A stretch of DNA of 64,000 bases from the NCBI RefSeq assembly GCF_018070025.1, contig NZ_JAGPYQ010000001.1, forward strand, positions 8,060,001-8,124,000, read 5' to 3'. Numbering within the stretch: the stretch's first letter is position 1; every line of letters starts with the position of its first letter. This DNA comes from Streptomyces liliiviolaceus (GTDB taxonomy: Bacteria; Actinomycetota; Actinomycetes; Streptomycetales; Streptomycetaceae). The notes below the pieces were generated by a model. That model was not told the DNA's origin, ran no database searches, and worked only from the letters and a program-made list of their open reading frames with translations. Position numbers and translations under genes: made by a program. Shown here in pieces: positions 27,818 through 35,564 of the stretch.

Positions 27818-28831
27818 GTGGAGCGCAGGACGATCGGGGCGGCGGCGCTCGAAGTGGGGGCTGTCGGTCTCGGGTGCATGCCGATGAACTGGGCGTACTC
27901 GGGTTCGCGGCAGCGGGGTGCCGAATCGCTGCGGACCGTGCACGCGGCCCTCGACCGGGGCGCCACGCTCCTGGACACCGCCGACATGTATGGGCCGTTC
28001 ACCAATGAGCTGCTGGTGGGACGGGCGCTCAAGGAGCGGCGTGCGGAGGCCTTCGTGTCGACCAAGGTCGGCCTGCTGGTGGGTGAGCAGCACATCGTGG
28101 CCAACGGCCGCCCCGGGTACGTGAAACGGGCATGTGACGCCTCGCTGCGCCGGCTGCAGACGGATGTCATAGACCTCTACCAACTGCACCGCGAGGACCC
28201 GGAGGTGCCGGTCGAGGAGACCTGGGGCGCGATGGCGGAGCTCGTCTCGGCCGGGAAGGTGCGGGCTCTGGGGCTGTGCGCGGTGGGCGCCCGGGCCGGC
28301 CGCAGGCCGGGTGCGCGGCTGCACGACGGGACGATACGGAAGCTGGAGCGGGTGCAGCAGGTCTTCCCGGTGAGCGCGGTTCAGGCCGAGTTGTCGGTGT
28401 GGTCGCCGGAGGCGCTGGAGACCCTGCTGCCGTGGTGCGAGGCGCGCGGGGTCGGTTTCCTCGCCGCGATGCCGCTCGGCAACGGCTTCCTGACCGGGAC
28501 CCTCACTCCCGGCGAGGGGTTCGAACCCGACGACCTGCGGGCCAGGCATCCCCGGTTCACCGCCGAGATGATGGCCGCGAACCAGCCGATCGTCGTCGGT
28601 CTGCGCCGTATCGCCGCCCGCCACTCGGCCGGGGCTCCCGGCGCGGACGTCACTCCCGCGCAGGTGGCTCTCGCGTGGGTGCTGTCGCGCGGACGGCAGG
28701 TGGTTCCGGTGCCCGGGACCAAGCGGGAGTGCTGGGCGGCGGAGAACGCGGCGGCGGCCGGGCTGCGGCTGACGGCGGAGGATCTCGCCGAGGTGGCGGA
28801 ACTGCCTGCGGCGCTGGGGTCCTGGGACTGA
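27818..28831 (+). CDS. Aldo/keto reductase
   Basis: 337 residues. (beta/alpha)8 barrel with the AKR tetrad visible: Asp and Tyr in LLDTADMYGP, Lys in VSTKVGLL, and His in LYQLHREDPE. A C-terminal NADPH-binding segment (VVPVPGTKRECWAAENAAAA) is present. The family reduces aldehydes and ketones with NADPH; substrate unknown. Start GTG 27818 with GAGGGAGGG about 6-9 bp upstream; a GTG at 27791 in frame is less likely. Confidence 0.87.
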   Translation: MERRTIGAAALEVGAVGLGCMPMNWAYSGSRQRGAESLRTVHAALDRGATLLDTADMYGPFTNELLVGRALKERRAEAFVSTKVGLLVGEQHIVANGRPGYVKRACDASLRRLQTDVIDLYQLHREDPEVPVEETWGAMAELVSAGKVRALGLCAVGARAGRRPGARLHDGTIRKLERVQQVFPVSAVQAELSVWSPEALETLLPWCEARGVGFLAAMPLGNGFLTGTLTPGEGFEPDDLRARHPRFTAEMMAANQPIVVGLRRIAARHSAGAPGADVTPAQVALAWVLSRGRQVVPVPGTKRECWAAENAAAAGLRLTAEDLAEVAELPAALGSWD

Positions 28832-28980
28832 GCGGGATCGCCCCCCGGGGGGCCGGGTTCCCGGCCCCGAATCGCCCGGTTCGGGCGGGGCCCGGTGATT
28901 CGGTGTCCGTGATCGGGAACCCGGGAGGCTCGGGCGGTGTATGAAAAGTAGAACCTGCCACGTCGAAGGGATCCCGCATC

Positions 28981-30144
28981 GTGCAACGTCGAGCTGTGAC
29001 GGCCGTGTTGGCCGCAGCCACGCTCCTGCTGACGGCCGGATGCTCCTCGGACGACGGGGGGAGTTCGGACGGCGGGAGCACGCCCTGGGTCTCTCCGAAG
29101 CCCGGCACCTCGCCCCCGGCCTCCGAGCGGGCGGCCGAGGAGGCACCGCCCGCCAAGGGCTCCGTGAAGGTCGTGCGGACCGTCACCGAGGGCCTCAAGA
29201 CGCCCTGGGGCCTGGCGCCGCTGCCCGAGGGCGGCCTCCTGGTGTCCTCGCGCGACGAGGGGACGATCACCCTGGTCGACGAGAAGACCGGCAAGAAGAC
29301 CGAGGTCGGCTCGGTGCCCGGGGTCGCCCCCGGCGGCGAGGGCGGCCTGATGGGCCTGGCGCTGTCCCCGACGTACGCGTCGGACCACATGGTCTACGCG
29401 TACTTCACCTCGGACTCGGACAACCGCATCGTGCGCATGCAGTACGACGCGAAGAGGCCGGCCGGTGAGCGGCTGGGCGCTCCCGACACGGTGTTCCGGG
29501 GCATCCCCAAGGGCACGAACCACAACGGCGGCCGGATCGCCTTCGGCCCGGACAAGATGCTGTACGTGGGCACGGGCGAGACCTATGTCACCGAGCTGGC
29601 CCAGGACAAGAAGTCGACGGGCGGCAAGATCCTCCGTCTGACCCCGGAGGGCGAACCGGCACCGGGCAACCCCTTCGACTCGCCCGTCTACTCGTACGGC
29701 CACCGCAATGTGCAGGGCCTGGCGTGGGACTCCAAGCAGCGGCTGTTCGCCTCGGAGTTCGGCCAGGACACCTGGGACGAGCTGAACCACATCAAGCCGG
29801 GCGGCAACTACGGCTGGCCCAATGTGGAGGGCAGGTCCGACGACTCCCGGTACGAGAGCCCGATCGACCAGTGGAGCACCGACGAGGCCTCTCCCAGCGG
29901 TATCGCCTACGCGGAGGGCTCCGTGTGGATGGCGGGCCTGCGCGGCAAGCGGCTGTGGCGCATCCCGCTCAAGGGCACGGAGGAGTCGGCGAAGCCCGAG
30001 GCCTTCCTGGAGGGCAAGTACGGCCGGCTGCGCACGGTGGTGTCGGCGGGCGGCGACAAGCTGTGGCTGGTCACCAGCGAGACGGACGGCCGGGGAACCC
30101 CGGGCGACGGGGACGACCGGATCCTGGAGCTGCAGGTGAAGTGA
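28981..30144 (+). CDS. Lipoprotein PQQ-dependent sugar (aldose) dehydrogenase-like protein
   Basis: 387 residues. The N-terminus VQRRAVTAVLAAATLLLTAG ends in a lipobox (LTAGC), so the protein is exported and anchored on the outer face of the membrane. After a Gly/Ser and Pro-rich spacer comes a six-bladed propeller of the glucose/sorbosone dehydrogenase family: LKTPWGLAPLPEGGLLVSSR, GGEGGLMGLALSPTY, TNHNGGRIAFGPDKMLYVGT, and FGQDTWDELNHIKPGGNYGW. These match soluble aldose dehydrogenases that use PQQ and Ca2+, although Streptomyces may not make PQQ. The start is GTG at 28981 with GAAGGG about 12 bp upstream. It is convergent with the DUF6191-like gene, and a small AGGCG-AGA-CGCCT hairpin (30168-30180) lies between them. 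Confidence 0.86.
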   Translation: MQRRAVTAVLAAATLLLTAGCSSDDGGSSDGGSTPWVSPKPGTSPPASERAAEEAPPAKGSVKVVRTVTEGLKTPWGLAPLPEGGLLVSSRDEGTITLVDEKTGKKTEVGSVPGVAPGGEGGLMGLALSPTYASDHMVYAYFTSDSDNRIVRMQYDAKRPAGERLGAPDTVFRGIPKGTNHNGGRIAFGPDKMLYVGTGETYVTELAQDKKSTGGKILRLTPEGEPAPGNPFDSPVYSYGHRNVQGLAWDSKQRLFASEFGQDTWDELNHIKPGGNYGWPNVEGRSDDSRYESPIDQWSTDEASPSGIAYAEGSVWMAGLRGKRLWRIPLKGTEESAKPEAFLEGKYGRLRTVVSAGGDKLWLVTSETDGRGTPGDGDDRILELQVK

Positions 30145-30178
30145 AGGAAGCGAGGCGAGGCGATGTGAGGCGAGACGC

Positions 30179-30415
30179 CTAGGCGGGAGCTTCCGGGTCG
30201 TCCCGCTCCTGCGGCTCGTGCTCCCCGTCCTGCCCGTCCCGCTCCCCCGTGGGCTGCGTCGGCGGGCGCACGACCACCTTGCCCGAGGTCAGATCTATGG
30301 GGCCCCGTCCGGGGTCGCCGTCGTTGAGATCCACGCGGGTCAGTTCCAGCCGCTTGTTCTCGTCCTCGGTGTGCTTGCGGCCCGGTGCGAAGAGGTTCTC
30401 GATCATGTTGAACAC
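30179..30415 (-). CDS. Small hydrophilic protein, probably DUF6191
   Basis: 78 residues, GTG start at 30413-30415 with AAGGAG 5 bp upstream. The first 50 residues (NLFAPGRKHTEDENKRLELT then GRGPIDLTSGKVVV) match a conserved actinobacterial family that I recall as DUF6191. The C-terminus is an acidic, low-complexity tail. No function is known and no membrane segment is present. Confidence 0.75.
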   Translation of the reverse strand: MFNMIENLFAPGRKHTEDENKRLELTRVDLNDGDPGRGPIDLTSGKVVVRPPTQPTGERDGQDGEHEPQERDDPEAPA

Positions 30416-30468
30416 AGCGGCTCCTTCGGCCCGGCGTCTCTTACAGCGTAAACCTCACCTCGTGGAAG

Positions 30469-33400
30469 TCAGCCGGCTCGTCCGGTCGGGCGGGCGGCGG
30501 CCGTCTCCGGCGGGAACAGCCGCATCCGGTGCGCGACGGCCGCCGCCTCGCCCCGGCCGGAGACGCCGAGCTTGGCCAGGATGTTCGAGACGTGGACGCT
30601 GGCGGTCTTCGGGGAGATGAAGAGCTCCTCGGCGATCTGGCGGTTGGTGCGGCCGGCGGCCACCAGGCGCAGGACGTCCCGCTCGCGGCTGGTGAGGCCG
30701 AGCGCCTCGGCCGGATCGGCGGGCGTGAGCGGCGTCCGCCCGGGTGAGCGGGCGAGGGTGAGACGGGCGCGCTGTGCGAGCAGGGCGACGGCGTCGGCGA
30801 GCGGCCGTGCGCCGAGGTGGTCGGCGACGGCCCGGGCCAGCCGCAGCAGCTCGGTGGCGCGGCCCCGCTCCTCCTCCGTACCGCCGGAGCCCAGCAGGGC
30901 CTCCGCGAGCCGGTGGCGGACGCGGGCCAGGTCGTACGGGCGCTCCAGCGGTTCGAAGGCCGCGACGACCTCGGACCAGTCGTCCGGGGTGTCCCGGCTC
31001 TCGGTCCGCAGCAGTTCGACGCGTACCCAGCGCTCGTACGCCTGCCATACGGGCACGTTCGTGGTGAGGGACTTGGCGGTCGTGCGCAGGCGCTCGACGA
31101 GTTCGGCGCGGCCCGGTTCGGCGGCGGGCAGTCCGCGGGCGTCGGCCTCCGCGGTCGCCGCGGCGAGCAGCAGGGGCCAGCCGTAGCGCTGGGTGCCCGG
31201 CGGGAAGCCGAGGCTCAGTGCTTCGTCCAGTTCCGTGCGGGCGTCGAGGAGGCGGCCCTCCCCCGCGGCGATGCCGATCGCGAGGGTGGTCAGGGGCAGC
31301 GCGTTCTGGGGCACGGCGTCGTGGGTGCCGAAGTGCCTGCGGGCCTCGGTCAGTCGGGCGCGTGCGGTGGGCAGGTCGCCCCTGGCCAGTTCGAGGCGGG
31401 CGTGGAGCATGGTGCGGAAGCCCCGGGGTTTGGCGCTCTGGCCGACGCGCTCCGAGTTGTAGCCGGCTTCGGCGGCCTCGGGCCAGCGGCCCAGCGAGAA
31501 GAGGGACTCGCCGAGGTTGCCCCAGACCCAGGCCTCGGTGTCCAGCAGGCCGTATCGGCGGGTGAGCCGGACGCCTTCCTCCAGGATGCCGACGGCCTCC
31601 TGGGAGCGGCCGACGCCCTCCAGGTGGGAGGGCAGGTTCACATGGGCGCGGCCCATCACGTAGGCGGCGCCGAGTTCCGTGGCCCGTTCCTTGACGTCGT
31701 GCACCTCGGCTAGGCCGGCGCCGATGTCGCCGGATTCGACCAGGAGTCCGCCCAGCGTGAGGCGGGCGTTCAGCTCGATGTCGCGGGCTCCGACCATGCG
31801 GGCGTACTGCACGGCGCGTTCGGCGGCCTGGAGCGCGTCCGGGCCGGGCCGGTGCACCATCAGCCAGTTGGCGACGTGGGCGAGGACGTCGGCGTGCACC
31901 TCGGAGGGCGGCAGTCCCCGGACGAGGTCCTGCGCGGTGCCGAGTTCCCGCCAGCCGTCGCCGAGGCCCTGTCCCTCGACGAGACGGGAGCGCTGGATCC
32001 AGAACCAGGCGGCGCGCAGCGGGTCGTGCTCGTCCTCCAGGAGGTGCAGGGCCCGCTTGGTTATCTTCAGCGCGCGCTTGCGTTCCCCGCAGAACCGGCC
32101 CGCCACGGCGGCCTCGGCCATGAGGTCGAGATAGTGCAGCGGGGTGGTGGCCGGATCGCGGCCGTCGGCGCTCCCGCCGCGCACCTCGGGCAGTGCCGGC
32201 GGATAGGCCTCGCTGTAGTCGGCGGTGCGCAGTGCGGCGCGTACGGCCTCGGGGGCCGTGTCCCACAGTTCCATCGCCCGTTCCAGGAGCCGTACCTGCT
32301 CCGAGTAGGCGTGCCGGCGGCGGGCCGCGACGGAGGCGTCGAGGACGGCGGGCAGGGCCTTGGCGGCGTCGTGCGCGTGGTACCAGTGGCTGGCCAGCCG
32401 GGCGGCGCGCTCGCCGGCCGCCGGGACCAGCGAGGGATCCGCCTCCAGGACTTCCGCGTACCGGCGGTTGAGGCGGGAGCGTTCGCCGGGGAGCAGGTCG
32501 TCGCCGACGGCCTCGCGCACCAGGGAGTGGCGGAAGCGGTAGCCGTCGCCGTCGGGTGTCGCGAGGAGGATGTTGGCGCCGACGGCGGCCCGCAGTGCCT
32601 CGATGAGGTCGTCCTCGGAGAGCCGGGCCACGGCCGCGAGCAGCCGGTACTCGACCGTGGACCCGCCCTCGGCGACGATCCTGGCGACCCGCTGGGAGCT
32701 CTCGGGCAGGCTCTCGACGCGAACGAGGAGCAGGTCGCGCAGGGAGTCGGTGAGGCCGGTGGCGCAGCCGTCGTGGGCGGCCACGGCCAGTTCCTCGACG
32801 AAGAAGGCGTTGCCGTCGGAGCGGGCGAAGATGTCGTCGACCTGGACCGGGTCGGGCTCGGAGCCGAAGATTCCGGCGATCTGGCGGGCGACTTCGGCGT
32901 GGGTGAAGCGGCGCAGCTCGATCCGGCGGACGGTGCGCAGCCGGTCGAGTTCGGCGAGCAGCGGGCGCAGCGGGTGGCGGCGGTGTATGTCGTCGGCGCG
33001 GTAGGTGGCGACGACGAGGAGATGGCCGCTGCGCAGGGTGCGGAAGAGGTAGGCGAGGAGGTGGCGGGTGGATGCGTCCGCCCAGTGCAGGTCCTCCAGG
33101 AGGACGACGACGGGGCGGTCGGCGGCGACGCGTTCCAGGAGGCGGACGGTGAGTTCGAAGAGGCGGGCCATGCCGTCCTCGTCGTGCCGCCCGCGGGTGG
33201 TCTCCCCCAACTCGGGCAGCAGCCGGGCCAGTTCCTCCTCCTGGCCCGCGGACGCCGCGGCCAGTGCGTCGGGCAGGTGGCGGCGCAGGGCCCGCAGGGC
33301 GGTGGAGAAGGGGGCGAAGGGCAGTCCGTCGGCGCCGATCTCGACGCAGCCGCCGACGGCCACGACGGCGCCCTCGCGGCAGGCGGCCGTCGCGAACTCC

Positions 33401-33864
33401 TCGATGAGCCGGGTCTTTCCGACGCCGGCCTCACCGCCGAGGAGCAGCGCCTGCGGCTCGCCCGCGGTGGCGCGGGCGAGCGCGTCGTTCAGTACGTCCA
33501 GCTCGTCGGCCCGGCCGACGAAGACCGGACTGACGGACCTGGTCTCCACAGCGCCGAGCATCGCACAGGGGTCGGACACGGCGTCACTGGTTATCCGGGG
33601 CCCTGCCACGGCGTCGGTTCCGCCTGTCCGGGACCCGGCCACGGCGTCGATTCCGCCTGTCCGGGACCCGGCCGCGGCGTCGATTCCGCCTGTCCGGGAC
33701 CCGGCCGTCCGAGGGGCGGACACGGCCTCGGGCCCGGCCGCGGTGGCGGACGGGCCCGTGGTCGTCGAGGGCGGGTCCGTGACCGGGAGAGCGGTCACCG
33801 TGCCCTCGTTCCGTTCGGGGCGGCCGACCCCCGTGCGGCCGCCCCGTGACGCCCCGGCGTTCAT
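30469..33864 (-). CDS. LuxR-family ATPase regulator (LAL/MalT-like)
   Basis: 1131 residues. Residues about 20-105 are low-complexity, with three near-identical 11-residue repeats (GSRTGGIDAAA type). Residues about 120-400 are an AAA/NACHT-type ATPase with Walker A GGEAGVGKTRLIEEF and Walker B-like VVVLLEDLHWADAST. A helical TPR-like region follows. The C-terminus is a LuxR helix-turn-helix (GLTSRERDVLRLVAAGRTNR then FISPKTASVHVSNILAKLGV). Such large ATP-binding LuxR (LAL) proteins act as activators. Its ATG (33862-33864) overlaps the stop of the upstream 64-residue gene (ATGA), which fixes the start and implies coupling. The target genes are unknown. Confidence 0.92.
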   Translation of the reverse strand: MNAGASRGGRTGVGRPERNEGTVTALPVTDPPSTTTGPSATAAGPEAVSAPRTAGSRTGGIDAAAGSRTGGIDAVAGSRTGGTDAVAGPRITSDAVSDPCAMLGAVETRSVSPVFVGRADELDVLNDALARATAGEPQALLLGGEAGVGKTRLIEEFATAACREGAVVAVGGCVEIGADGLPFAPFSTALRALRRHLPDALAAASAGQEEELARLLPELGETTRGRHDEDGMARLFELTVRLLERVAADRPVVVLLEDLHWADASTRHLLAYLFRTLRSGHLLVVATYRADDIHRRHPLRPLLAELDRLRTVRRIELRRFTHAEVARQIAGIFGSEPDPVQVDDIFARSDGNAFFVEELAVAAHDGCATGLTDSLRDLLLVRVESLPESSQRVARIVAEGGSTVEYRLLAAVARLSEDDLIEALRAAVGANILLATPDGDGYRFRHSLVREAVGDDLLPGERSRLNRRYAEVLEADPSLVPAAGERAARLASHWYHAHDAAKALPAVLDASVAARRRHAYSEQVRLLERAMELWDTAPEAVRAALRTADYSEAYPPALPEVRGGSADGRDPATTPLHYLDLMAEAAVAGRFCGERKRALKITKRALHLLEDEHDPLRAAWFWIQRSRLVEGQGLGDGWRELGTAQDLVRGLPPSEVHADVLAHVANWLMVHRPGPDALQAAERAVQYARMVGARDIELNARLTLGGLLVESGDIGAGLAEVHDVKERATELGAAYVMGRAHVNLPSHLEGVGRSQEAVGILEEGVRLTRRYGLLDTEAWVWGNLGESLFSLGRWPEAAEAGYNSERVGQSAKPRGFRTMLHARLELARGDLPTARARLTEARRHFGTHDAVPQNALPLTTLAIGIAAGEGRLLDARTELDEALSLGFPPGTQRYGWPLLLAAATAEADARGLPAAEPGRAELVERLRTTAKSLTTNVPVWQAYERWVRVELLRTESRDTPDDWSEVVAAFEPLERPYDLARVRHRLAEALLGSGGTEEERGRATELLRLARAVADHLGARPLADAVALLAQRARLTLARSPGRTPLTPADPAEALGLTSRERDVLRLVAAGRTNRQIAEELFISPKTASVHVSNILAKLGVSGRGEAAAVAHRMRLFPPETAAARPTGRAG
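33601..33707. repeat. Tandem 33-bp repeats inside the LuxR-family gene
   Basis: Two complete 33-bp copies (33620-33652, 33653-33685) and one 22-bp partial copy (33686-33707), preceded by a degenerate copy at 33601-33619. They are in frame and encode the 11-residue GSRTGGIDAxA-like units. Copies 1 and 2 differ at one base (A or G in the ACGGCG/GCGGCG part). Confidence 0.9.
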
Positions 33865-34055
33865 GCGGCGCGCGCGAACCGGGGCCGACGGGAGCGGTGG
33901 CCGTTCACCCGCCCCTCGCCGTCGTCGTGGCCGGATCGCGCGGCCTCGCGGCGGGCGGCACGACGGGTGCGGGCGGCCTCGCGGGCCATGCGGTAGTTGT
34001 CGGCGGCGCGGATCAGCTCCGCGGAACGGATCTGCTGGAGCTCGTACTCGAACAT
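33861..34055 (-). CDS. Small conserved protein coupled to the LuxR-family regulator
   Basis: 64 residues. ATG 34053-34055 with GAGGGG 6 bp upstream. MFEYELQQIRSAELIRAADN followed by YRMAREAARTRRAARREAAR: a short amphipathic helix then an Arg/Ala-rich basic tail. It has no membrane segment or recognised domain. The same N-terminal motif is common in Streptomyces small hypothetical proteins. The stop overlaps the LuxR gene start by four bases, so it is translated in the same operon. Function unknown. Confidence 0.75.
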   Translation of the reverse strand: MFEYELQQIRSAELIRAADNYRMAREAARTRRAARREAARSGHDDGEGRVNGHRSRRPRFARAA

Positions 34056-34181
34056 CTCGTACCCCTCGGGAAGAAGTGACCGGCGGAAGGTCGCCGTCGG
34101 CCTCGCTCGTTCGCGATGCCTCAACCTTCGTCTCCGAGGGGGGTGCGCCACATCGGGAGAGTTCCGCATTGTGAACGCACG

Positions 34182-34230
34182 AGGGGCCTTAGTTCCGCCG
34201 TGAGTGGCTCACGGCGGAACTAAGGCCCCT
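34182..34230 (-). terminator. 23-bp perfect hairpin
   Basis: AGGGGCCTTAG... arm (34182-34204) pairs exactly with the arm at 34208-34230 around the 3-nt loop TGG: 23 uninterrupted pairs. It lies 34 bp after the end of the membrane-protein gene at 34265 and 127 bp before the 64-residue gene, so it probably ends the first transcript. No U-tract. Confidence 0.75.
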
Positions 34231-34264
34231 CAGGACGTGCGGTTCCGTGCGTACGTGCGGTCGG

Positions 34265-34921
34265 TCAGCCGGTGGTCGTCGGCATGCCGAGGAGGACGTC
34301 GGAGTACTTGAGCGCGGCCAGCAGCAGGCCGATGACGCCGAGCGAGACACCGGCCCAGGCGACGGACTTGACCCACGGGGACTGGGCGGGGATCCGGTCC
34401 GGGTTGCCGAACGCGGGCCTGACCAGCACCACGACACCGACGATCAGCGCGGCCAGCGCGAAGAAGCCGGCGACCAGGGCGTTGGCGTTCCAGGAGTCGG
34501 CGTACACCTGCTTGATCTGGGTGGCGACGGGCGAGCCCTGCGCGGTCTCCAGCTGGCCGTAGAGCGAGTCGCGCGCCTGCGCGATCGTGCCGACCCAGCT
34601 GCCGGTCAGGGAGACGATGCCCAGTCCGGCGGAGACGACCGCGGCCGCGCCCGCGCCCACACCGGAACCGGTTCCCGCAGCGGCCACGACCTGCTCGTCC
34701 TGCGCCGACTCTCCGTCGCCCTCATCGGCGAGATCGTCCTCGTCCGGGCTCTCGGAGCCGGTCCGGCCGTCGGCGGCCTCGACCTCCTCGACCTCTCCGA
34801 CCTCTCCGGCGGCGGCGCCGGTGCCCTTCTCGTCACTCTTGCCGAGCTTCACGGCCTCGTCGTCGCGCTGCGCCTCGGTGCCGGTCTCGATCCCGGCCTC
34901 GTTCTCTGTCTTGGTTCCCAT
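34265..34921 (-). CDS. Conserved membrane protein with acidic N-terminal region
   Basis: 218 residues. Residues 1-75 are hydrophilic and strongly acidic (EVGEVEEVEAADGRTGSESP). They are followed by three hydrophobic segments: GAAAVVSAGLGIVSLTGSWV, ALVAGFFALAALIVGVVVLV, and VAWAGVSLGVIGLLLAALKY. A loop of about 45 residues between the first two is probably extracytoplasmic. No named domain is recognised. The ATG at 34919-34921 is used; a GTG three codons earlier (34928-34930) is equally possible. Confidence 0.65.
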   Translation of the reverse strand: MGTKTENEAGIETGTEAQRDDEAVKLGKSDEKGTGAAAGEVGEVEEVEAADGRTGSESPDEDDLADEGDGESAQDEQVVAAAGTGSGVGAGAAAVVSAGLGIVSLTGSWVGTIAQARDSLYGQLETAQGSPVATQIKQVYADSWNANALVAGFFALAALIVGVVVLVRPAFGNPDRIPAQSPWVKSVAWAGVSLGVIGLLLAALKYSDVLLGMPTTTG

Positions 34922-34973
34922 GCTCCGCACCGTACGGACGCTGTCTGAGAATTTCTTTAAGATCCCAGGATCC

Positions 34974-35564
34974 TCACGCGGGGGTCGGCAGATCGCCTTG
35001 TTCGGCGGCGGCCGCGCGTGCGGCGCGCCACTCCCGCGCGAGGACCGACCACACCTCCGTGTCCTGCCGTACGCCCCGGTGGGGCCAGTTCTCGCGCAGG
35101 ACGCCCTCGCGGCTCATGCCGAGCCGCCGTGCCACGTTCAGGCTGGGTACGTTGGCGGCCGCCGCGTGCCACTCCACGCGGTGGATGCCGCGTACGTCGA
35201 CCGCCCAGTCGATGAGGACGCGGATCGCGCGCGTGATCAGACCGCGGCCCGACGCCGCCGGCTCCAGCCAGCAGCCGACCTCGCAGACGCCGTGCTCGGC
35301 GTCGAAGACGCGGAAGAGCACACCGCCGACGAGCCGGCCGTCCAGCCACACCCCGTGCAGGCTGCCCGTGTCGGCGGCCTTCTTGTCGGCGAACGACTGG
35401 AGCAGCTCGCGCGCGGAGTCGGCGTCCGTGACGCGCGAACCGAAGGAGATGTACTGCTGGACGAACTCGCGTCCGCGGTCGAGATGAGCCAGGAACTCGT
35501 CCGCGTGCCACGGCTCCAGGGGCCGCAGTTCGGCGCCGTCGTCACCCAGGGATATCGCGTACAT
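34974..35564 (-). CDS. GNAT N-acetyltransferase (RimJ/RimL-like)
   Basis: 196 residues, an Acetyltransf_3 type protein. It has the N-terminal RPLEPWHADEFLAHLDRGRE, a beta-4 strand in the EHGVCEVGCWLEPAASGRGL region carrying the acetyl-CoA loop variant (AASGRGLITRAIRVL), and the RVEWHAAAANVPSLNVARRL helix. It would acetylate an N-terminal alanine/serine of a protein or a small amine. ATG at 35562-35564 with AAGGAG 9 bp upstream. The start overlaps the MMPL gene end by 23 bp, so they are likely cotranscribed. Confidence 0.88.
   Translation of the reverse strand: MYAISLGDDGAELRPLEPWHADEFLAHLDRGREFVQQYISFGSRVTDADSARELLQSFADKKAADTGSLHGVWLDGRLVGGVLFRVFDAEHGVCEVGCWLEPAASGRGLITRAIRVLIDWAVDVRGIHRVEWHAAAANVPSLNVARRLGMSREGVLRENWPHRGVRQDTEVWSVLAREWRAARAAAAEQGDLPTPA

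Noticed and set aside
33601..33707. CRISPR-like array from the 33-bp repeats
   Set aside because: The copies are contiguous, without spacers, and are in frame inside a coding region.
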